From Methanobacteriota archaeon (GTDB lineage: Archaea; Thermoplasmatota; Poseidoniia; Poseidoniales; Thalassarchaeaceae), in NCBI GenBank assembly GCA_002712575.1, contig PATZ01000025.1, positions 23,853 through 29,026 on the forward strand: DNA of 5,174 nt, read 5' to 3'. The notes under the pieces are model-generated. The model made no database searches and was not told where the DNA came from. It saw only the letters and a list, made by a program, of their open reading frames with translations. The number at the start of each line of letters is the position of its first letter. Positions within the stretch are counted from its first letter, which is position 1. Below, piece by piece: positions 1 to 5,174 of the stretch. The position numbers and the translations under genes were made by a program.

Positions 1-25
1 TCGTATATTTCCGTTATATGGTATA

Positions 26-40
26 TTTTTTGAATTTTTT
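26..40 (+). terminator. T-rich tract, possible archaeal terminator for an unseen upstream gene
   Basis: Two runs of six T separated by GAA lie on the plus strand just beyond the 3' end of the minus-strand zinc-ribbon gene. Archaeal transcription often ends at such T tracts without a strong hairpin. The tract has the right polarity for a plus-strand gene ending to the left of the window, not for the minus-strand gene, which would see A runs. No credible coding end is visible in positions 1-41, and in AT-rich DNA the tract may be chance. Confidence 0.2.
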
Positions 41-41
41 A

Positions 42-248
42 TCAACCTTCTTGATCTACAAATGTAATTAAATGATTACATTCACTACAGATGTATCCAT
101 TAACAGATCTTAAATTTTCTTCAATGCCTACTAAATTAGCAATAGTGGTATTCAATTTAATATTTTTTTTAAAGAACTTATTACATTTACATACTGGGCA
201 CAATAATTCTTTATTGGCAATTATATAGCCCTTTGATTCTATACTCAT
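42..248 (-). CDS. Small zinc-ribbon protein, unknown function
   Basis: This gene encodes a 68-residue protein with two CxxC knuckles: C17-P-V-C20 and C54-S-E-C57, about 33 residues apart. This is the layout of a small zinc ribbon that would bind one zinc ion with four cysteines. Between the knuckles is a phrase of the type N-K-F-F ... L-N-T-T, and after the second knuckle H-L-I-T-F. It resembles small predicted nucleic-acid-binding zinc-ribbon proteins (COG3478/DUF2082-like), but this comes from memory of the family pattern and the function is unknown. An extra cysteine, C22, follows the first knuckle. No signal peptide or membrane segment is seen, so it is probably cytoplasmic. The ATG at 248 is preferred. 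An in-frame TTG at 260 would add four residues (72 in total), and neither start has a convincing Shine-Dalgarno sequence. The gene is divergent from glyA, and the two starts are 74 bases apart. The stop is TGA. Confidence 0.7.
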   Translation of the reverse strand: MSIESKGYIIANKELLCPVCKCNKFFKKNIKLNTTIANLVGIEENLRSVNGYICSECNHLITFVDQEG

Positions 249-292
249 ATCGTTAGCCAAAAGATATCACTTTTCAATATGGCCTATAGTCA

Positions 293-302
293 ATATAATT
301 TA
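293..302 (+). promoter_or_regulatory. TATA-like box of the glyA promoter
   Basis: The sequence ATATAATTTA is centred about 25 bases upstream of the glyA ATG. This is the spacing expected of an archaeal TATA box if transcription starts at or next to the start codon. No Shine-Dalgarno sequence precedes the ATG, which fits a leaderless mRNA. The element is nearly symmetrical (TAAATTATAT on the other strand), so it might also help drive the divergent zinc-ribbon gene, although it lies 45-50 bases from that ATG. This is inferred from sequence and spacing only. Confidence 0.45.
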
Positions 303-322
303 CCGACTTTCGATGGCACATC

Positions 323-1600
323 ATGCAGAGGGATAATACAGCATCTAGGATATTAGAAGCAACAAAGAATTCGGGACAACATTACAAAAATAGTATCCCT
401 ATGATTGCCAGTGAAAATATATTAAGTCCATTAGTTAGAGAGGCATGTAATTCAGATTTACATGGAAGATATGCGGAAGGACTTCCTGGAAAGAGATATT
501 ATCAAGGATGCGAGGATTTTGATACCATCGAAGAAATAGGCATTGAACTTGCAAAATCAGTATTCAATTGTAATTTTGCCAATATACAATCTACTTCAGG
601 AACAAACTCTAATTTGGGTGTTTTAAAGGCTCTTGCAAAGCCAGGAGATACAATTACTGCAGTCTCTACTGCAGATGGAGGACACATATCACATGCTAGA
701 ATGGGCGCAGTTGGAATGAGGGGGCTTAATTTAGTCACTTATCCTTGGAATGAAGAAAGAATGGAGCCAGACATAGATGCCTCTGCTAAACTAATAAGAG
801 AAATAAAACCAAATTTAGTCTTATTTGGCCAATCAGTTTTCCTATTTCCTACTCCTCTGAAAGAACTTTCAGATGCAGCCCATGAAGTTGGTGCTAAGGT
901 AATGTATGATGGAGCGCATGTAATGGGATTAATTGCAGGTAATCAATTCCAAAATCCTCTATCTGAAGGTGCAGATGTGATGACAGGAAGTAGTCATAAG
1001 ACATTCCCTGGTCCGCAAGGAGGTTTTGTTTTATCCAATTCCAATGATCCAAAATTTATCAAAAGACTCAACAATGGAATATTTCCGGGAGTTTGCTCTT
1101 CCTATCACTTACATCATGTAGCAGGTAAAGCCATAGCGCTATCAGAATTTAAGAAATTTGGCGAAGATTATGCAAAAGATATAATTTCTAATGCAAAAGC
1201 ATTAGCCAATTCCCTCGCAGAACTGGGTTTTGATGTTCTAGCAGAGGAGAGAGACTACACTGCTAGTCATCAAGTATTGACTAGGCATGGTTCAGTAGAT
1301 TCTGGAGCAGGAAAAGAAGCTGCTTTAATGTTGGAAAAATCTGGAATAATTACGAATATGAATATGCTACCTGGAGATACCAAGGCCATGAAACCTAGTG
1401 GTTTGAGATTAGGAACTCCTGAATTAACTCGTATAGGGATGGGAGTTGATGAGATGAAAGACGTGGCTAAATTCTTTTCTAGAGCGCTTATTGATAAAGA
1501 AAATCCTAAAACAATCAAAAATGATGTTAAGGAGTTCAAATCAAATTATCAAACCGTTCATTATTGTTTTGAGCCAGGGCCAGCATATCCCGGATTATGA
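323..1600 (+). CDS. glyA: Serine hydroxymethyltransferase, archaeal type
   Basis: This is a complete 425-residue PLP enzyme of fold type I, close to the usual 415-435 residues. It interconverts serine and glycine, moving a one-carbon unit to or from a tetrahydropterin (tetrahydrofolate or an archaeal analogue), in the cytoplasm. Visible landmarks are: I-A-S-E-N around residues 28-32, with the catalytic Glu31; G-R-Y-A-E-G at 48-53 and G-K-R-Y-Y at 56-60, giving the active-site tyrosines; G-G-H at 119-121, with the His that stacks on PLP; Y-D-G-A-H at 195-199, with Asp196 for the pyridine nitrogen; H-K-T-F-P-G-P-Q at 225-232, with Lys226 as the PLP Schiff-base lysine; and S-G-L-R-L-G-T-P at 359-366, with Arg362 for the substrate carboxylate. 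All key residues are present. The FPGPQGG form after the lysine is archaeal in style. The C-terminus ends in C-F-E-P-G-P-A-Y-P-G. The start is fixed by an in-frame stop at 296-298; 323 is the first in-frame ATG. Which pterin it uses cannot be read from the sequence. Confidence 0.97.
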   Translation: MQRDNTASRILEATKNSGQHYKNSIPMIASENILSPLVREACNSDLHGRYAEGLPGKRYYQGCEDFDTIEEIGIELAKSVFNCNFANIQSTSGTNSNLGVLKALAKPGDTITAVSTADGGHISHARMGAVGMRGLNLVTYPWNEERMEPDIDASAKLIREIKPNLVLFGQSVFLFPTPLKELSDAAHEVGAKVMYDGAHVMGLIAGNQFQNPLSEGADVMTGSSHKTFPGPQGGFVLSNSNDPKFIKRLNNGIFPGVCSSYHLHHVAGKAIALSEFKKFGEDYAKDIISNAKALANSLAELGFDVLAEERDYTASHQVLTRHGSVDSGAGKEAALMLEKSGIITNMNMLPGDTKAMKPSGLRLGTPELTRIGMGVDEMKDVAKFFSRALIDKENPKTIKNDVKEFKSNYQTVHYCFEPGPAYPGL

Positions 1601-1606
1601 ATAAAG

Positions 1607-1626
1607 TTAGATATGATTTTATCTAA
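1607..1626 (+). terminator. Inverted repeat between glyA and the lipoprotein gene
   Basis: TTAGATA (1607-1613) and TATCTAA (1620-1626) form perfect 7-bp arms around a 6-base loop, starting six bases after the glyA stop. The stem is AT-rich and weak, and no T run follows it, so it is not a classical intrinsic terminator. It could be an mRNA 3'-end structure, a dimeric repressor site, or chance. The stretch TTTTATCT inside it is also about 25 bases from the next ATG and could act as a TATA box. Its role is undecided. Confidence 0.25.
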
Positions 1627-1634
1627 TAGCACTT

Positions 1635-1640
1635 AGGAAG
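1635..1640 (+). promoter_or_regulatory. Shine-Dalgarno-like site of the lipoprotein gene
   Basis: AGGAAG lies four bases before the ATG at 1645; its AGGA core is six bases away. This matches the anti-Shine-Dalgarno end of archaeal 16S rRNA well enough to favour translation from a leadered transcript. It also supports 1645 as the start, because an in-frame TAG at 1627-1629 blocks any upstream extension. It contrasts with glyA, which has no such site. Confidence 0.5.
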
Positions 1641-1644
1641 AAAT

Positions 1645-4600
1645 ATGGATTCTCAAGTTAAGTCGACATTACTTGTTACATTCCTAATGCTTTCATCTGG
1701 TTGTACCGGTCTTCTTGATTCCGATACAAACTCTCAAATTCCAATAATTGATTGCTCTTTAGAACCTTCAAACCCGGACTGTTTTGAAAAAATAATTATT
1801 GAAGAAGATTGTAACAATGATGAAGTCTTTATGGGAGAATCATGTAGGCCAATGTTAAGGCCAGAAAAATTAAATTATGGAGAAAATTCAATTCAGTTAT
1901 CACTAGGAGAAGAGATGCAACCCCTTACTCCAAACTTTATTGGTGATGGTCCAAAATTGTGGCAAGTAAGCCCCCCGTTACCTCAGGGTTTGAATTTAGA
2001 TGAGGGAACTGGGATGATTTATGGCTCGCCAAATAAAACCTTAATCCCTACAATATTTACAATAAAGGGTTCTAATGAGGCCGGATTCTCAAATACTATA
2101 CTTAAAATTGAAATTTTACCTCTTGAATTAGGAAAATTAGAGTATTCATCAGAAATAATGAATTGTATAATTTCTTTAATATGTAATTTGCCACAACCAT
2201 CTATGAATGGAATTCCAGATTCCTGGTCTGTAGAACCTCCACTTCCTCATGGTTTAACATTGAATCAAAATGGCTCAATAAATGGTATAATCACAACTCA
2301 ATTAGATTCCAATCATACTATTTATGCCACTAATTTAGCAGGAACAACTGAGGCAGAAATTAGGATAATTTCACTACATTCTGCTCCTTTCGGCCTAAAT
2401 TATGAGTTCCATAATTATTCATTGACAAAATATGATTCCGTCGAAATAGAACCGAGTATTTCTGGTGGAATAATACAATCTTGGTTAATAACTCCTGAAT
2501 TACCTAGGGGTTTAAGATTCACCTCAGAGGGAAAAATAGAAGGAAAACCAATGGTTATACAAGAATTTACCAAATACACAATTACAGCTTCAAATAGCGG
2601 AGGGTCTTTGTCAGCTGATATTCTCATTGAAATTAAAGATATACTGGTAGATAACATTCAATATCCTAATTATTATTTTAATTTAACAAAAAATAAAGCT
2701 ATAGATACAATCAAACCCAACTGGGAAGGAGGAGAGCCTTTATCTTGGGAAATTTACCCTCTACTTCCTGATGGTCTACTTTTAAATTTCGAAACCGGAA
2801 ATATTACTGGGGCGGCTATAACAGAACAAAATTGGCTGACGTATGATATCTGGGCAAATAATACTGGAGGATCTAGTAGTACTCAAATAATGATAAAAAT
2901 AACCAATCAAGCCCCTAGTAATATATCTTGGCCAAGTGAAGAATTGATCTTGGAATCGAATTCTTCTTTTATTATTTCTCCGATTAATATAGGTCCAAAT
3001 ATTGATTCATGGGAAGTATATCCTCCACTTCCAGATGGATTATTGATTACTTCAAATGGCTCTATCCAAGGAGTACCATTGTTACGTACAGATTGGATTA
3101 ATTATGAAATCTGGTCAAATAATACAGGCGGCTCTTTTATGTCCAATTTATGGATTGTAGTGCATGACATTCAAGCTGATCAAGCAGATCTTTTGTATGG
3201 CATGGAGGAAACTGACTGGAGCGGTTGGCCATCTGCAATTTTGCCAATAGGGCAATGGGCTTTTCCAATTGGTTTTACTGAAGGAGGATATACGTCTAAA
3301 ATTCCTGTAATTTCTGCAAGTCATGTAGGCAGAGGTAAGATGATTGGCTATGGGCATGAATCATGGGTAACAGGAGGAGGATTTGAGGAGACTGAATTCG
3401 CATTACGTGCAGTAGAGTGGGTCTGTGGTGAAAATTCCAAAATAGGGTTGGCCTATGGCGCTGGCTTTGATAATTTCAAAGATGAGCTTGAATTGGAGGG
3501 TCATACAGTATATCTTTCTGCCGATACAGGTAATTTATCTCAATTAGATTGTTTATTGGATGAATTCTGGAATGGACATAATGATCAAGATAATAGCAAT
3601 ATTACAGATTTTTTATTGTCTGGTGGCGGATTAATTATGGGAGGTCATGCTTGGTATTGGTCATATTCAAATTCTGATCTTTCCAATAATTATCCTGGTA
3701 ATAAAATTGCAAAGACTACTGGTTTATTTGTTTCTAATGCATGGGGTTATAATTCAGTAGATCTTTCTGAAATACCTCATGAATTATCTCGTCCTCATAC
3801 GGCTATTAACGCAATCAAAGAAGATAGAAATGATGGCGATAAATTATCAGACTATGATGCAAATGTTGTCAAGGAAACACTTTCTATTTGCACTACTGTA
3901 GTTTCATTGGATTTTGATGATTTCTGGAGTCCTTTGAGAGAAACAGTAAACATGACAGGTTGGACTGTAATTCAATATGGAACTTTATGGCAAAATGTCG
4001 GATATAACTTAGGCGAAGACCCTGTTGCGGATGTTCTTCTTAGAGTTGAAGAAGCCCTCACCCAGAATCTTCCTGCTGATGAATTACCTGCTCATCCTAG
4101 CCATACTGAATTTCCTGGATCAGTACCTTCTAATGCATCTAGGATATCTCGTTCTGTAACTATAGATGGCAATCAGAGTGGACTGCCAAGTAATTTTGGT
4201 TACTCTCAAGCCAGGGCACCTCTTCGTATGTCTACAGGATTATATGCAGCACCAGGGGAAATTGTAACTATATCTCTAAATGAAACTTTAGTTAATCAAG
4301 GTATATGGATATTAATTGGTGCGCATTCAGATAATTTATGGGGTAAAGATCAATTGCATCGTTTCCCGAATATTGTAAGGAATTGGTACGTTGAAAATAG
4401 CACTATGGATGTTGGAAATGCATTTGGTGGCAATATCTATGTAAATATTGAAGCTGGATCAACTTTGGGAATTTTTGATGTTCTTATTTCCAATGCTGTT
4501 GAGTCTCCGCGATATTTTCATGACTCAACTGATATTTCTGACTGGCTTCTAAATCAAAGGAATGCTCCTGCTCCATGGGCAGAAATAGGTAGCGAATTAT

Positions 4601-5174
4601 TTATTTTAACAGTACCTAGTGATGAAGTAAGAAACCTAGAAAATCCTGATGAATTAATGGATTGGTGGAATCAAGCTTTGTCAATGGAACATTCACTTTA
4701 CGGGTTTACTCCATGGCCACGTGTTGAAAGAGCAGTATTCGATGCCCAAATATCAGCAGGATGGATGCATTCTGGCTATCCTTTCATGGCGCACGATTTG
4801 AGTGTTCCAGATGTTCTAGACTTAGAATACATGAGTGAAAACGGAGATTGGGGTATGTTCCATGAATTGGGACACAATCACCAATGGATGCCTTCTACTC
4901 TCCCCGGAAATACTGAAACCTCTTGTAATTTTGCAAGTGTATATCTGATGGAAGAGTTAGTCGGTACTTCTGGACATGGTGCTACAGATGCGGATCAACG
5001 TAGTCAACGCATGCGAAATTATTTCGATGATGGTTCTAATATTTCTAACTGGTCGGTATGGGTCGCCTTGGATACACATTTAATAATCAAAGAACAATGG
5101 GGTTGGAGTCCATTTACATCTGCTTTATCGGTTTATTATGACTTACCTGATTCTGAAGTTCCAGTTGGAGATAC
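1645..5174 (+). CDS. Surface lipoprotein with Ig-like repeats, GATase-like domain and M60/TCAF-type zinc metallopeptidase (3' end missing)
   Basis: This gene is open from ATG 1645 to the window edge, with at least 1176 residues and no stop, so the C-terminus is missing. Residues 1-20 form a short signal peptide ending in L-S-S-G-C, a lipobox with Cys20 as the probable lipidated residue and Ser instead of the usual Leu at -3. Residues 37-67 hold four evenly spaced cysteines. Residues about 78-507 are five tandem Ig-like (putative Ig/He_PIG-type) repeats. Residues about 517-805 resemble the glutamine-amidotransferase/ThuA-like part of TCAF proteins, with G-K-M-I-G-Y-G-H-E at 564-572 and S-G-G-G-L-I-M-G-G at 659-667. 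Residues about 858-950 are a beta-rich domain with S-T-G-L-Y at 863-867 and F-G-G-N-I-Y at 927-932. The M60 peptidase core follows: P-W-A-E at 977-980, M-H-S-G-Y-P at 1041-1046, and zinc motif H1073-E-L-G-H1077 with Glu1091 as the likely third ligand in G-x-x-E-T. M60 enzymes include enhancins and mucin O-glycopeptidases. By inference this is an extracellular glycoprotein peptidase anchored to the cell surface; its substrate is unknown. Confidence 0.92.
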   Translation, partial: MDSQVKSTLLVTFLMLSSGCTGLLDSDTNSQIPIIDCSLEPSNPDCFEKIIIEEDCNNDEVFMGESCRPMLRPEKLNYGENSIQLSLGEEMQPLTPNFIGDGPKLWQVSPPLPQGLNLDEGTGMIYGSPNKTLIPTIFTIKGSNEAGFSNTILKIEILPLELGKLEYSSEIMNCIISLICNLPQPSMNGIPDSWSVEPPLPHGLTLNQNGSINGIITTQLDSNHTIYATNLAGTTEAEIRIISLHSAPFGLNYEFHNYSLTKYDSVEIEPSISGGIIQSWLITPELPRGLRFTSEGKIEGKPMVIQEFTKYTITASNSGGSLSADILIEIKDILVDNIQYPNYYFNLTKNKAIDTIKPNWEGGEPLSWEIYPLLPDGLLLNFETGNITGAAITEQNWLTYDIWANNTGGSSSTQIMIKITNQAPSNISWPSEELILESNSSFIISPINIGPNIDSWEVYPPLPDGLLITSNGSIQGVPLLRTDWINYEIWSNNTGGSFMSNLWIVVHDIQADQADLLYGMEETDWSGWPSAILPIGQWAFPIGFTEGGYTSKIPVISASHVGRGKMIGYGHESWVTGGGFEETEFALRAVEWVCGENSKIGLAYGAGFDNFKDELELEGHTVYLSADTGNLSQLDCLLDEFWNGHNDQDNSNITDFLLSGGGLIMGGHAWYWSYSNSDLSNNYPGNKIAKTTGLFVSNAWGYNSVDLSEIPHELSRPHTAINAIKEDRNDGDKLSDYDANVVKETLSICTTVVSLDFDDFWSPLRETVNMTGWTVIQYGTLWQNVGYNLGEDPVADVLLRVEEALTQNLPADELPAHPSHTEFPGSVPSNASRISRSVTIDGNQSGLPSNFGYSQARAPLRMSTGLYAAPGEIVTISLNETLVNQGIWILIGAHSDNLWGKDQLHRFPNIVRNWYVENSTMDVGNAFGGNIYVNIEAGSTLGIFDVLISNAVESPRYFHDSTDISDWLLNQRNAPAPWAEIGSELFILTVPSDEVRNLENPDELMDWWNQALSMEHSLYGFTPWPRVERAVFDAQISAGWMHSGYPFMAHDLSVPDVLDLEYMSENGDWGMFHELGHNHQWMPSTLPGNTETSCNFASVYLMEELVGTSGHGATDADQRSQRMRNYFDDGSNISNWSVWVALDTHLIIKEQWGWSPFTSALSVYYDLPDSEVPVGD
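1876..3165 (+). repeat. Five tandem Ig-like protein repeats (stalk of the lipoprotein)
   Basis: Five copies of a domain of about 88 residues follow one another. Each contains a core W-x-[VI]-x-P-x-L-P-x-G-L, then a short G-x-I-x-G turn, and ends in a beta strand after a [SN]-N-x-[AG]-G loop. The core tryptophans lie at residues 106, 194, 280, 368 and 456, that is at bases 1960, 2224, 2482, 2746 and 3010. Their spacings are 264, 258, 264 and 264 bases. Copies 4 and 5 are the most alike, sharing S-W-E-[IV]-Y-P and I-W-x-N-N-T-G-G-S, which suggests a later duplication. The pattern fits the putative-Ig/cadherin-like repeats common in large secreted archaeal and bacterial proteins. Such repeats usually serve as spacers or adhesive modules. 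Confidence 0.8.

Noticed and set aside
1..33. Short open plus-strand frame ending in TGA at 31-33, possible tail of an upstream gene
   Set aside because: Only ten codons are visible, with no motif; the other two plus frames are also open here, so nothing supports coding.
502..738. Minus-strand open frame of 78 codons
   Set aside because: It lies wholly within glyA on the opposite strand, has no recognisable domain, and glyA is certain from its motifs.
1270..1539. Minus-strand open frame of 89 codons
   Set aside because: It is antisense to the conserved C-terminal part of glyA and shows no motif; it is a shadow of the real gene.
2415..2657. Minus-strand open frame of 80 codons
   Set aside because: It is antisense to the third Ig-like repeat of the lipoprotein gene, with no motif of its own.
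3148..3357. Minus-strand open frame of 69 codons
   Set aside because: It is antisense to the repeat/GATase junction of the lipoprotein gene; the plus frame is continuous and clearly coding here.
4861..4923. HELGH motif as a generic chance HExxH
   Set aside because: Chance is rejected because the surrounding M60 landmarks (M-H-S-G-Y-P upstream and G-x-x-E-T with a following Asn downstream) are all present in the right order.
1..5174. CRISPR array, tRNA/rRNA genes, insertion sequence or defence system
   Set aside because: No short direct-repeat/spacer pattern, no cloverleaf or rRNA-like stretch, no transposase and no defence-type protein were seen. The only repeats are the protein-level Ig-like domains.

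Overview
The window reads as AT-rich archaeal chromosome. The clearest taxonomic hint is the serine hydroxymethyltransferase (SHMT): its PLP-lysine segment reads SSHKTFPGPQGG, the archaeal form, instead of the bacterial THKTLRGPRGG type. The same gene has a TATA-like element about 25 bases before its ATG and no Shine-Dalgarno sequence, as expected for a leaderless archaeal transcript. A low-GC genome encoding a very large secreted lipoprotein with tandem Ig-like repeats would fit marine Thermoplasmatota (Marine Group II/III, Poseidoniales-like). That lineage assignment is an inference from style, not a proven one.

Layout from left to right: (1) positions 1-41 hold only a T-rich stretch and the unseen edge of a neighbouring region. 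(2) A small zinc-ribbon protein lies on the minus strand at 42-248. (3) A compact divergent intergenic region (249-322) carries the likely promoter of the next gene. (4) glyA, a complete SHMT, lies on the plus strand at 323-1600. (5) A 44-base gap contains a 7-bp inverted repeat and a Shine-Dalgarno-like AGGA. (6) A giant plus-strand lipoprotein gene starts at 1645 and runs off the window at 5174 with no in-frame stop. It therefore encodes at least 1176 residues.

The lipoprotein is the most interesting object here. Its visible order is: signal peptide with lipobox, a linker with four cysteines, five Ig-like repeats of about 86-88 residues, a glutamine-amidotransferase/ThuA-like domain, a beta-rich domain, and an M60-type zinc metallopeptidase core (HELGH plus a downstream Glu). 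The part after the repeats closely resembles the TCAF (FAM115)/M60 family of animals and some bacteria. It is most likely a surface-anchored glycoprotein- or mucin-type peptidase held away from the membrane by an Ig-like stalk.

The genes show no obvious shared pathway. The zinc-ribbon gene and glyA are divergent. glyA and the peptidase gene are co-directional and close, but the second has its own ribosome binding site and possibly its own promoter, so co-transcription is uncertain.
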